From the NCBI GenBank assembly GCA_038146985.1, contig JAYQSQ010000009.1, positions 434,001-498,000 on the forward strand: a DNA stretch of 64,000 nucleotides. Direction: 5' to 3'. The stretch is from JADHLJ01 sp038146985. Its GTDB lineage: Bacteria; Pseudomonadota; Alphaproteobacteria; Thalassobaculales; Thalassobaculaceae. The stretch's first letter is position 1. Each line of letters opens with the position of its first letter. Shown here piece by piece: positions 34,478 to 42,685 of this stretch. A model generated the notes under the pieces. The model did no database searches, had not been told where the DNA came from, and saw only the letters and a program-made list of their open reading frames with translations. The position numbers and the translations under genes are program-made.

Positions 34478-35768
34478 TCATTCCGCCGCGTTCTTGCCGC
34501 CGTAGCGCCGGACCCGGATATCCGCCTGTTCCTGATGCCCGGCGAAGCCTTCGATGGCGCAGAGCCGCGAGCAGTACTCGCCGATCATGGCGCTCGCCTC
34601 GGGCGTTGTGACGCGCTGGTAGGTGCAGGTCTTCAGGAACTTGCCGACCCAGAGTCCGCCGGTATAGCGCGCCGCCTTTTGGTCGGCAGGTGTGATTGGT
34701 GCCGATCACCTTGTCGCCGTAGGAGACATTGGTCTCCGGGCCGAGGAACAGGGCACCGTAATTGGTCATGTTTTCCAGGAACCAGTTCGGGTCCCGGGTC
34801 ATGACCTGGACATGTTCCGACGCGATCTCGTCGGCGACCGCCAGCATTTCGGCCTCATCCTCGCAGACGATGACCTGGCCGTGATCGCGCCAGGCCTGTC
34901 CGGCGATCGCGGCGGTGGGCAGCACGGTCAGCTGCCGCTCCACCTCGGCCATGGTGTCGCGGGCAAGCCTTTCCGAGTTTGTGACCAGAATGGCCGGCGA
35001 GGTGGGCCCATGCTCGGCCTGGCCCAAGAGGTCGGTCGCACAGATCTCGCCGTCCACAGTCTCGTCCGCGATCACCAGGGTCTCGGTCGGACCGGCGAAA
35101 AGGTCGATGCCGACCCGGCCATAGAGCTGGCGCTTGGCCTCGGCGACAAAGGCGTTGCCGGGGCCGACCAGCATATCGACGCCGGCGATGCTCTCGGTCC
35201 CAAGCGCCATGGCCCCCACCGCCTGAATGCCGCCGAGGCAATAGATCTCGTCCGCGCCGCCGAGATGCATGGCGGTGACGACCGCGGGGTTCGGCTCGCC
35301 GTTGAAGGGCGGCGAGGCGGCGATGATCCGCTTCACGCCCGCGACCCCGGCGGTGACGATGCTCATATGCGCCGAGGCGACCATCGGATACTTGCCGCCG
35401 GGCACATAGCAGCCGATGGCGTTCACCGGGATGTTCTTGTGGCCGAGGATCACCCCGGGCAGGGTTTCGACCTCGACATCCTTGAGCGCCTCGCGCTGAA
35501 TCTTCGCGAAGTTGCGCACCTGTTCCTGGGCGAACTTGATGTCGGTGATGTCCTGGGCGCTCATCCGGGCGAGGCAGGCCTCGATCTCGGCCTCGGAAAG
35601 CCGGAAGGTCTCGCGCTCCCAGCCGTCGAACTTCTTGGACAGTTCCGCGACGGCGGCATCGCCCCGGGCTTCGATCTCGGCCAAGGTCGCCTCGACGATC
35701 GCCCTCACTTTGGCGTTCTCTTCCGCCTTTTCGGTTTCCGATTGTCCGGTTTTCAGATACCGCGCCAT
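34478..35768 (-). pseudogene. hpsN: HisD-family sulfopropanediol dehydrogenase-like (HpsN), frameshifted near the 3' end
   Basis: HisD-fold NAD-dependent dehydrogenase. It most resembles HpsN, which oxidises (R)-2,3-dihydroxypropane-1-sulfonate to sulfolactate, rather than histidinol dehydrogenase: MARYLKTG start, LPGVILGHKNIPVNAIGCYV, PGGKYPMVASAHMS and DLLGQAEHGPTSPA. About 360 residues are intact. At 34677-34690 one C and one A appear missing from short homopolymers (CCC and AAAAA). The frame leaves NHTLPTKKAARYTGG and continues as nonsense to about 34407. Restoring both bases gives the usual ending (GKFLKTCTYQR..., RVRRYGGKNAAE) with a stop at 34478. Transporter or sulfolactate genes are not nearby. 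As written the conserved C-terminal domain is lost. Confidence 0.8.
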
Positions 35769-35835
35769 GGCTCGCCGCTCCACATGCAATAGGGGATCGG
35801 CTTGGTTCTAGCAGCTTGCTTGGAAGGTCCCAAGT

Positions 35836-36303
35836 CTAACCCCGTTCGGTGGGGGACCCGGGGGTCTCGGCCGAGCCGAGAACCTCCCACAATGCGGCGC
35901 GCGGCCTCAGGAGGTCCGCCAGCGTATAGCGGTCCAGCACGTCAATGAAGGCCGCGAGGGCCTCGTCCAGAACCCGTGGCAGAGCGCAGGCGGAGATGAT
36001 GGGACATCTGTTGGTCGCCGGATCGAAGCATTCGACGATCCGCATGTCGTCCTCGCAGGTCCGCACCACCGAGCCGATATTGATGTCTCGCGGATCCCGC
36101 GCCAGTCGCATGCCGCCGTTGCGGCCCCGCACGGTGTCGATGAAGCCTGCCTGGCCAAGGCGATGGACCACTTTCATCAGGTGATTCTCCGAGATCCCGT
36201 ACCCTTCGGAAATCGCCCTGATCCGAACCAGACCATCGCCGGGCGCGGCACCGAGATACATCAGAACCCGCAGCGCGAAGTCGGTGTGAAGCGTGAACCG
36301 CAT
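35836..36303 (-). CDS. nsrR: nitric-oxide-sensing Rrf2 repressor NsrR
   Basis: A 155-residue Rrf2-family winged-helix protein with a [4Fe-4S] cluster that is destroyed by nitric oxide, relieving repression. The N-terminus MRFTLHTDFALRVLMYLG and the wing RGRNGGMRLARDP are typical. The three cluster cysteines are Cys92, Cys100 and Cys106 (CFDPATNRCPIISAC), with the same spacing as Bacillus subtilis NsrR. It is divergent from a truncated haemoglobin gene, with a good NsrR box between them. Confidence 0.9.
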   Translation of the reverse strand: MRFTLHTDFALRVLMYLGAAPGDGLVRIRAISEGYGISENHLMKVVHRLGQAGFIDTVRGRNGGMRLARDPRDINIGSVVRTCEDDMRIVECFDPATNRCPIISACALPRVLDEALAAFIDVLDRYTLADLLRPRAALWEVLGSAETPGSPTERG

Positions 36304-36326
36304 GAAACCTCCGGAAGCATCTTAAA

Positions 36327-36349
36327 AAGATGTATTTTAAGTATATCTT
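36327..36349. promoter_or_regulatory. NsrR binding site
   Basis: AAGATGTATTTTAAGTATATCTT is a 23-bp near-palindrome matching the NsrR consensus (AAGATGyATTT-TAAATrCATCTT). It lies 24 bases before nsrR and about 60 before the haemoglobin gene. An overlapping CATCTT-AAA-AAGATG inverted repeat at 36318-36332 may be a second, shifted site. The region is strikingly AT rich for this genome. Confidence 0.8.
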
Positions 36350-36410
36350 TTAGCGTCACAATGCTTTAAAGATCGTCGAAGACGCCTTTCTTGCGGAGCT
36401 TTCCCGGACC

Positions 36411-36815
36411 ATGATCACCGAAGCTTTGATAGAGGAGTTGGTCCACGGGTTTTACGCGCGCGTGCGCCGGGATCCCGATCTCGGCCCGATCTTCGCGTCG
36501 GTGATCGTCGATTGGACGCCGCACCTTTCGCGAATGGTGGATTTCTGGTCGTCGGTCATGCTCCAGACCCGGCGCTTCAAGGGCAATCCGGTTCTCAAGC
36601 ACAATGCGCTCCCTGATCTCGAGCCGAGGCATTTCGACATCTGGTTGGGCCTGTTCCGTGAAAACGCGAGGGAGGTTTGCGAGCCGGAAACGGCCGAAGC
36701 GTTCATAGGCAAAGCGGAGCTGATCGCGGAAAGCCTCATGCTCGCGCGCTTCGGTATACCCAAAAGGGTCCAGGCTCGGTCGGCCAGGGTTGAAAGCCAA
36801 GCCGTCTCGAACTGA
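36411..36815 (+). CDS. group III truncated haemoglobin
   Basis: A 134-residue 2-on-2 globin of the trHb3 class. LIEELVHGFYARVRRDPDLG carries the B10 tyrosine (Tyr15), then come IFASVIVDWTPHLSRMVDFW, a likely E7 histidine (His64) in GNPVLKHNALP, and the proximal F8 histidine (His74) in EPRHFDIWLGLF with the G8 tryptophan. Such proteins bind oxygen or NO and protect against nitrosative stress. Control by NsrR through the box at 36327-36349 is strongly suggested. The start ATG 36411 has only a distant GGAG; the C-terminal tail of about 15 residues is not family-typical. Confidence 0.85.
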   Translation: MITEALIEELVHGFYARVRRDPDLGPIFASVIVDWTPHLSRMVDFWSSVMLQTRRFKGNPVLKHNALPDLEPRHFDIWLGLFRENAREVCEPETAEAFIGKAELIAESLMLARFGIPKRVQARSARVESQAVSN

Positions 36816-36851
36816 CGAGCTTCATCGGACGGTTATGCGCCGGCCGCAGAT

Positions 36852-38474
36852 TCAGCGCTCGAACGCCACGGTTCCGCCGAGCACCGTCAGATCGACCTTG
36901 ATGTCCTTGATCCCGCTGGTCTCGATTGCGAGAAGGTCGCGGTCCAATACCGCCAGATCCGCGAGCTTGCCGACCTCGATCGACCCTTTGAGATGATCCT
37001 CTCGCCCGGAAAAGGCGCCGAGCCAGGTATAGGCCCGCAGCGCCTCCCAGGGCGTAATCGCCTGGCGCTTGTCGAGATCACCACCGGTATCGGTCTCGCG
37101 GTTGACCATCGCGTGCATGGCGGTGAATGGATTGACCTTGCAGATCATCGCGTCCGAATGTCCGGGCGCCGGCACGCCGGCGTCGATCAGGGCCCGGTGC
37201 GGCCACATATCCGCCATCGCTGCCGCTCCCCGGTTCGCCCGGTAGGCATCCCCGAGCTCGAACATGAAGCCGGTGGCCGAACTATCGATGACCTCGAGCC
37301 GTTTCAGACGCGCCAGGATCGCCGGGGTAACGTGGCAGCAGTGTTCCACTCGCATCCGGTGATCCCGGCGCGGCTCCGCGGCTAGGCAGGCCTCGATCGC
37401 ATCCAGGGCGAAATCAATGCCCCGGTCGCCGACCCCCTCGATCATCACCTGCAATCCGGCCCGGTGCGCTTGGATGGCCCGAGTCTTCAGATCCTCCAGA
37501 TCATAAAGCAGCATGCCGGTATTCGGCACCGGTTCGCCCTCGACGGGGATACCCACATAGGGCGTGTGATAGGCCGCCGTGCGGCCGCTGGTGGAGCAGT
37601 CCGGGCACCACTCGACGCCGATGATCCGCACGGCGTCGTCGCCGAAGCCGGACTGGATGCCCGAGGCGGCAAAGGATTCCACGAGGCCGGCCTCGCGCCC
37701 GCTTACGATGATCCCGACCCGCATAACTAGGCGGCCCTGTTCCTTCATCAGCTGGTACGCGCGGATCGCGCGGGCGGGGGTGAGGGAGTTGTAGACAGTG
37801 GTGATCCCGAAACCGATCCAATCCGCGAAAACCCGTTCCAGTCCAAGGGCGATGCTTTCGGGGGTATCGTTCTCGTGCACCCGATCGAGAAAGATATGGG
37901 CAGCGGTCTCGCGGACCAGCCCGGTGAAGGCGCCGGTCACGGGATGCCGGTCGAACTTTCCGAAGGGCGGATCGAGAGCGTCCGGGCGAATGCCGCAAAG
38001 CTCGAAGGCGCGCGAGTTGGCGAGCCCGAGATGACCGTCGGTCCGTAGAATGAACAGCGGCCGGCCACCGCTCGCGGCGTCCAGTTCATCGAGGCTGGGA
38101 TAGCCGCCGGACTTGTTCTCGTTGAGCCGGTAGCCGACGAACCACTCGTCGCCGTCGAGGGCCGCGCATTCCGTTTCGATCCGCCGTAGCAGCGCCGCAC
38201 GAGAATCCACGTGATCCGGCGACAGTTCGTGCCAGCTCATCAGGCGTGCCGCATAGGCGTCGGGATGGCAATGGGAATCGACAATTCCGGGAATGACCCG
38301 CCGCCCGCCGGCGTCGATGACGCGGGTCTCGGGGCCCGCGTGCCGCATCACCTCCGCCTCATCACCGGCCGCCACAAAGCGTCCGTTTTGACAAGCAAGA
38401 GCCGATACCTCGCCGGGACCGCCGGTGGCCATCGTCGTGATCTTGCCGTTGGTGAGAATCAACTCGGCGGGCAT
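36852..38474 (-). CDS. amidohydrolase of the YtcJ/AmiH-3 family
   Basis: A 540-residue metal-dependent hydrolase. The beta-sandwich N-terminus (LILTNGKITTMA) is followed by the metal-binding IPGIVDSHCHPDAYA, then LRTDGHLGLANSRA, MRVEHCCHV and PGHSDAMICKVNPF, and a C-terminal GSIEVGKLADLAVLDRD. YtcJ-like enzymes hydrolyse N-acyl or N-formyl amides; the substrate is unknown. It ends convergent with the haemoglobin gene and is followed upstream by the TauD-like gene in the same direction. Confidence 0.82.
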   Translation of the reverse strand: MPAELILTNGKITTMATGGPGEVSALACQNGRFVAAGDEAEVMRHAGPETRVIDAGGRRVIPGIVDSHCHPDAYAARLMSWHELSPDHVDSRAALLRRIETECAALDGDEWFVGYRLNENKSGGYPSLDELDAASGGRPLFILRTDGHLGLANSRAFELCGIRPDALDPPFGKFDRHPVTGAFTGLVRETAAHIFLDRVHENDTPESIALGLERVFADWIGFGITTVYNSLTPARAIRAYQLMKEQGRLVMRVGIIVSGREAGLVESFAASGIQSGFGDDAVRIIGVEWCPDCSTSGRTAAYHTPYVGIPVEGEPVPNTGMLLYDLEDLKTRAIQAHRAGLQVMIEGVGDRGIDFALDAIEACLAAEPRRDHRMRVEHCCHVTPAILARLKRLEVIDSSATGFMFELGDAYRANRGAAAMADMWPHRALIDAGVPAPGHSDAMICKVNPFTAMHAMVNRETDTGGDLDKRQAITPWEALRAYTWLGAFSGREDHLKGSIEVGKLADLAVLDRDLLAIETSGIKDIKVDLTVLGGTVAFER

Positions 38475-38528
38475 CGGCCTTCACCTCGGCGGGCACTTAT
38501 GGAATCGGTCACGCCCGAACGCTGCTGG

Positions 38529-39407
38529 TCAGAACGGCTTGTCGCCCTTGACCACGACACGGTGCACCGCGCGCTTCTCCTTCGCGGCATCATAGGGTTC
38601 GACGCAATGCATGGTGCAGCGGTTGTCCCACATGAGCACGTCGTTCACCTGCCATTTGTGGCGGTAGACGAATTCCGGCTTGGTCGCGTGCGCTTCCAAT
38701 TCGGCGAGCAAAACCTCCCCCTCGGCGACCGGTTTGCCGACCACGTGGCTGGCGTGGTTGCCGACATAGATCGCCTTGCGGCCGGTTTCCGGGTGCGTGC
38801 GCACGATCGGATGCTCGACCGGGGGCGCGGCGGCCATTTCCTCCTCTGTCGCCGGACGCTCTCCCGATTTCAGGCGGCTGCGGCCCCAGTCGTGAACCGC
38901 CCGCAGGCCGGCGAGCTTGGATTTGGTCTCCTCCGGCAGGGCGTCATAAGCGCGCGCCGTGTCGGCGAACAGGGTGTTGCCGCCCTTGCTGGCGATCGCC
39001 GGCGAGCGCAGCACCGTGGTGAGCGACGGTGTCGCGGTATAGGACTTGTCCGTGTGCCAGACCAATGTGCCTTTTTCCGGGTGCACACCTGTGGTCTTGC
39101 CGTCGGCCAGCACGTTGGAGAAGACCTGGACGTTGGGCATGCCTTTCTGCCGCGTCGACTTGTTAATGTGACCGTCCAACTCGCCGAACCGCGCGGCGAA
39201 GGCCTGGTGCGGCGCGTCCTCCAGCGGCTGATCCCGGAAGATCAGCACCTTGTGGTCGAGGAAGGCCTGGTGAATGACCGCGAACTCCGCATCGGTGATG
39301 CCGTCTGCGATCCTGATGCCGGAAATCTCGGCACCAAAACCGTGCGCGTGTGGCTTGATAGTCACATGGTCGGCGGTTGCGGACTCGCAGACGGCGGCAT
39401 CGGCCAT
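38529..39407 (-). CDS. TauD/TfdA-family 2-oxoglutarate dioxygenase
   Basis: A 292-residue Fe(II)/2-oxoglutarate oxygenase. The iron ligands His118 and Asp120 lie in LVWHTDKSYTATPSL, and the distal histidine and the 2-oxoglutarate-binding arginine lie in RAVHRVVVKG, after WDNRCTMHCVEPYD. Taurine, alkyl sulfates, chlorophenoxyacetates and others are possible substrates. The nearby HpsN-like gene hints at sulfonate use, but the family is too broad to decide. ATG 39407 (MADAAVCES) is used. Confidence 0.83.
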   Translation of the reverse strand: MADAAVCESATADHVTIKPHAHGFGAEISGIRIADGITDAEFAVIHQAFLDHKVLIFRDQPLEDAPHQAFAARFGELDGHINKSTRQKGMPNVQVFSNVLADGKTTGVHPEKGTLVWHTDKSYTATPSLTTVLRSPAIASKGGNTLFADTARAYDALPEETKSKLAGLRAVHDWGRSRLKSGERPATEEEMAAAPPVEHPIVRTHPETGRKAIYVGNHASHVVGKPVAEGEVLLAELEAHATKPEFVYRHKWQVNDVLMWDNRCTMHCVEPYDAAKEKRAVHRVVVKGDKPF

Positions 39408-39540
39408 TGTTCTGTCTCCCAGGCGGTAACGGTACGGGCAGCCTAGCAAGTTTCCGGTAGCCTGCATCCGGGGATCAGCGCCCGGATGTCAGGAATCAAC
39501 AATCTGATGCGTTGCCGGGTTGGGATAAGAAGACCGGTCC

Positions 39541-40845
39541 TCATCCCAGCACCGAGAAGGTGCTGTCCGGATTGATCTCGCGAAGCCGTGAGAAGGTGGC
39601 GGTATTGATCGTCCGGTCCACGTATTCCAGCTTGTATTGGAAAGGCTTGGCATCGTGGTCGTTGCCGGCTTCGCAATAGTCGATCAGCTGGGCCATCATC
39701 CGTCCGGCGCAGGGCGCGTTCTTGAACTGGTTCCCGCTGGTCCCGATCGCCATGTAAAAGCCGCCGACGCTGGAGCGGTCGTAGATCGGAATCCAGTCAT
39801 CGGACACGTCGTAGAGATCCACCACGCCGCGGGGCCGGGGAGAAACCTCGAGTGACGGCGTGCGCTGGGCGTAGCGATAGGCCTGGGCCAGCGCCTGGTC
39901 GGTCAGGTCGCGGTTGTAGTCGTCGGGATCCACCACCTCGCGCGGATCGCATTCCGGATCCTCGCTGCCGACCAGGATGTGGTTGCCGGTCTCCGGGCGA
40001 ATGTAGCAGCCGATGTCGTTGTCCGACACCACCATGCCGTCTCGCTCGAAATCAACGCCCGCCGGCGCCGGCACATGCACCACTTCCTGGCGCACCGGCG
40101 TGGTGGTGATCTTCATATCCCGATCGGCGCCGACCATTTGGTTGACGATGGTGGAGTGCGGGCCCGAGACGTTCACCACGATCGGGGCATCGATCCGGGT
40201 GCCGTCGTCAAGCACGACGCCCGTCACACGGTTGTTTGCGGTCGGAATCTCGATCACGCGCCGGTTGAACAAGAAGGTTCCGCCCGCCGCCTCGGCCGCG
40301 CGCTGAAGGTTGTGGGTCGCCAGCTGCGGGTCGCTTATGTAGCCGCCGGTGGGAAAGAACACGCCGCCGGAGAGGTCGCCGCCGGAGGGGCGGCCGAAAC
40401 TCGGGTCGCTCATCGCCTTGGGCGGCGCGAATTTTTGCATGCGGTATATCGGTAGCTTCGCGGTGACGGTCGCGGCGTTCCAATGCTCGTGGGGGATGCC
40501 CAGCGCTTCGACATGGCCCATGACGTTGGCGAGGTGCTTGTTCTCCTCGGTCTTCATGACCAGACAGCCGCAATCCTGAAACTTTGCCAGACCGAGCTCG
40601 TCCTCAATGCCGATATGGTCTGCCCATTTCTTCCAGTAGAAATACCCGTCATAGGCCAGAGCCGTTCCGTCCAGGGTCGAGTAATGCACCCGGATGATCG
40701 CACAGGAATTGCTCGTCGGTCCGTACCCTGCGGCTGGGAGCTTGTCGATATTGAGGGTCTTGCGCCCGGCGCGCGCCAGTTCCAGGCCGATCGCCGCGCC
40801 GATCACGCCGGCACCGATGACAACCGCGTCGTAACTCTGGGCCAT
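39541..40845 (-). CDS. FAD-dependent oxidoreductase (DAO / sarcosine-dimethylglycine dehydrogenase type)
   Basis: A 434-residue flavoprotein of the D-amino-acid-oxidase fold. Residues 5-35 are the FAD-binding YDAVVIGAGVIGAAIGLELA, the conserved GGYISDPQL lies mid-protein, and the C-terminal flavin contact is FYMAIGTSGNQFKNAPCAG. It should oxidise a secondary or tertiary amine such as sarcosine or dimethylglycine. It is divergent from a TetR-family regulator, with a palindrome between, so it is probably induced by its substrate. Methylated-amine oxidation would fit the corrinoid/C1 genes at 5.9-9.8 kb. Confidence 0.82.
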   Translation of the reverse strand: MAQSYDAVVIGAGVIGAAIGLELARAGRKTLNIDKLPAAGYGPTSNSCAIIRVHYSTLDGTALAYDGYFYWKKWADHIGIEDELGLAKFQDCGCLVMKTEENKHLANVMGHVEALGIPHEHWNAATVTAKLPIYRMQKFAPPKAMSDPSFGRPSGGDLSGGVFFPTGGYISDPQLATHNLQRAAEAAGGTFLFNRRVIEIPTANNRVTGVVLDDGTRIDAPIVVNVSGPHSTIVNQMVGADRDMKITTTPVRQEVVHVPAPAGVDFERDGMVVSDNDIGCYIRPETGNHILVGSEDPECDPREVVDPDDYNRDLTDQALAQAYRYAQRTPSLEVSPRPRGVVDLYDVSDDWIPIYDRSSVGGFYMAIGTSGNQFKNAPCAGRMMAQLIDYCEAGNDHDAKPFQYKLEYVDRTINTATFSRLREINPDSTFSVLG

Positions 40846-40924
40846 TTTCTCCTCCGGATAAGAAAGCAGACGGCTCTCTCTCGCGCGAACAATGCCAAAC
40901 TCGTTCTAACTCTGCCATCTTGTT

Positions 40925-40940
40925 GTACATAGATGTACAG
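40925..40940. promoter_or_regulatory. TetR-type palindromic operator
   Basis: TGTACAT-AG-ATGTACA is a perfect 7+2+7 palindrome, 80 bases before the FAD oxidoreductase and 108 bases before the TetR gene that faces away from it. Position and symmetry fit a shared operator. No experimental counterpart is known to me. Confidence 0.55.
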
Positions 40941-41047
40941 AGTGCGCTGGCGCTGTGACACATCGGCGACATGAAGGGGACGAACGGTCCGGTCGTCGGC
41001 CGTCATGGCGCTGCACAGAAGGATGATGACCTCCAGGGTCAACTGGA

Positions 41048-41755
41048 ATGGCATTTGACGTGAACGACGGAAGGAACGAGAAGGGCGGCGCGGTTCAAAC
41101 GAGGAGACAGGCCATCGCATCGCTGGCGAATGACAATAGAGAAGCGGGTGGCTATCCGCATACCAAGGCCACCCGCGAGGATTGGCTGAAGGTCGCCCTC
41201 GACACCCTGGTGAGCGACGGTGTCGAGCAGGTGAAAGTGATGCCGCTGGCGGCCAAGCTGTCGGTCTCGCGCTCCAGCTTTTACTGGTATTTCAAGAGCC
41301 GGCAGGACTTGCTGTCGGCGCTGCTGGATATCTGGCGGGACACCAATACTAAGGCGATCGTCGGGCAGGCCGGCCTCGCCTCGCTTAGCATCGGCGAGGG
41401 CGTGTTCAATATCTTCCGCTGCTGGGTGGACGAGCGCCTGTTCGATCCCCGGCTCGACTTCGCGGTCCGCGAGTGGGCCCGGCGCTCCGGCCCGGTACGC
41501 CATGTTCTGGACACGGCCGACGCCCAGCGTGTCGAAGCGATCAAGGCGCTGTTCCTGCGGCACGGCTACGAGGATACCGACGCCTTCGTGCGCGCGCGGG
41601 TGCTGTATTTCATGCAGATCGGCTACTACGCGCTGGAACTGAACGAGAGCCTCGACTATCGCGCCCGCTACTCCGCCGCCTATGTGCACAGCTTCACGGG
41701 CATCGAGCCGGCGGCGGAAGATGTGGAGCGTTTCCTGCGGCAAATGCGAGGGTAG
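41048..41755 (+). CDS. TetR/AcrR-family transcriptional regulator
   Basis: A 235-residue protein. The DNA-binding domain occupies residues about 38-85, with DWLKVALDTLVSDGVEQVKV and AAKLSVSRSSFYWYFKSRQD as helix-turn-helix. The rest is a helical ligand-binding domain. The 35 residues before the domain are long and polar, so a later start is possible. It probably represses the divergent FAD oxidoreductase through the palindrome at 40925. The ligand is unknown. Confidence 0.82.
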   Translation: MAFDVNDGRNEKGGAVQTRRQAIASLANDNREAGGYPHTKATREDWLKVALDTLVSDGVEQVKVMPLAAKLSVSRSSFYWYFKSRQDLLSALLDIWRDTNTKAIVGQAGLASLSIGEGVFNIFRCWVDERLFDPRLDFAVREWARRSGPVRHVLDTADAQRVEAIKALFLRHGYEDTDAFVRARVLYFMQIGYYALELNESLDYRARYSAAYVHSFTGIEPAAEDVERFLRQMRG

Positions 41756-41785
41756 CGCAGCCGAACCGGAAAAGGAGGACCGGCT

Positions 41786-42526
41786 ATGGACAGCCAAGGC
41801 CCGGCAAGGAAAGTGCTCGCGGCTGTCATGGCGTTGTTGGCCGGCCTGATTTTTCCCTCGCCGAAAGCGCACGCGGCCAACCCTGTCGACCTTCAGCTCG
41901 TCCTCGCCGTGGATGCGTCCGGCAGCGTTGACGAGCGCGAGTATCGCCTGCAACTGCACGGCATCGCCGAAGCGTTCCGTGACCCCGAGGTGATCAAGGC
42001 CATTGGCGCCGGGCCGCACGGACGGATAGCCGTGGCGCTGATGGTCTGGGCGGAATCGAATCGGCCCAAGGCCAAAACCCCTTGGCGGATCATCGCCGAT
42101 CGCGCCGACGCCCTTGCCTTCGCCGATCTGACCAACGGGTTCGGCCGTCCCGTCGGCGGCGGCACGGGGATCGGCAAGGCCATGGTGACGGCGGTGCGGA
42201 TGCTGGAGTCCAGCGGGCTGACGGGCACTCGCCGGGTCATTGATGTGTCCGGCGACGGGCGCGAGACCACCTTTCGCGAATGGAGTGTGCCGCCGGATCA
42301 GGCCCGGCACGCGGCTATCGACCGAGGTATCACCATAAACGGTCTGGCGATCACCGCCGAAGACAAGGGGCTTGCCGCGTACTATGAGACCCAGGTCATC
42401 GCCGGACCCGGCGCTTTTGTGATGACCGCCGGTTCGATCGATGACTTCAAGCGGGTCATGCGGGCCAAGCTTCTGCGCGAGATCAGGGGAGAGCTGGTCG
42501 TCGGCGCCGCCGGAGTCCGGAACTGA
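41786..42526 (+). CDS. secreted DUF1194 (VWA-like) protein
   Basis: A 246-residue exported protein. A signal peptide (residues 1-31, ending PKAHA) is followed by the von Willebrand A-like strand LQLVLAVDASGSVDEREYRL with the metal-ion-dependent DxSxS motif, then GGGTGIGKAM and RRVIDVSGDGRET. DUF1194 proteins are common in alphaproteobacteria, with no defined role. A good ribosome binding site (AAAGGAGGA) precedes ATG 41786. It is 30 bases from the TetR gene and may share its transcript. Confidence 0.8.
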   Translation: MDSQGPARKVLAAVMALLAGLIFPSPKAHAANPVDLQLVLAVDASGSVDEREYRLQLHGIAEAFRDPEVIKAIGAGPHGRIAVALMVWAESNRPKAKTPWRIIADRADALAFADLTNGFGRPVGGGTGIGKAMVTAVRMLESSGLTGTRRVIDVSGDGRETTFREWSVPPDQARHAAIDRGITINGLAITAEDKGLAAYYETQVIAGPGAFVMTAGSIDDFKRVMRAKLLREIRGELVVGAAGVRN

Positions 42527-42544
42527 ACCGGTTCGGCTTTTGCG

Positions 42545-42609
42545 TTGCACAATTTTCAAAGTTTTCAGTTCCAAGCGCGGCCATTTGTCGCGCTTTACAA
42601 CGTTGTGCA
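42545..42609. promoter_or_regulatory. possible regulatory inverted repeats upstream of malate synthase
   Basis: TTGCACAA (42545-42552) and TTGTGCA (42603-42609) are inverted copies about 50 bases apart, and the second overlaps a perfect ACAACGTTGT palindrome (42597-42606). They lie in the 159-base gap before glcB. Two half-sites this far apart could bind one looping repressor. The protein is unknown, and the match could be chance. Confidence 0.25.
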
Positions 42610-42685
42610 TTGCAGCGCGGCCGATGTTAGGTCGAGGCTGGCTGGATCAGCGTGACCGGTTCCCGACCGCCGGATGGAGTCTGCC

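Noticed and set aside
34478..35768. HisD-family gene as true histidinol dehydrogenase
   Set aside because: No other his genes are adjacent, and the sequence blocks (MARYLKTG start, GHKNIPVNAIGCYVPGG) match the HpsN branch.
34692..35792. A 366-codon plus-strand frame over the HpsN-like gene, and similar ones at 6771-8453, 22351-22791 and 41039-42610
   Set aside because: They are antisense to genes with full conserved domains, have Arg/Gly/Pro/His-rich composition without motifs, and lack ribosome binding sites.
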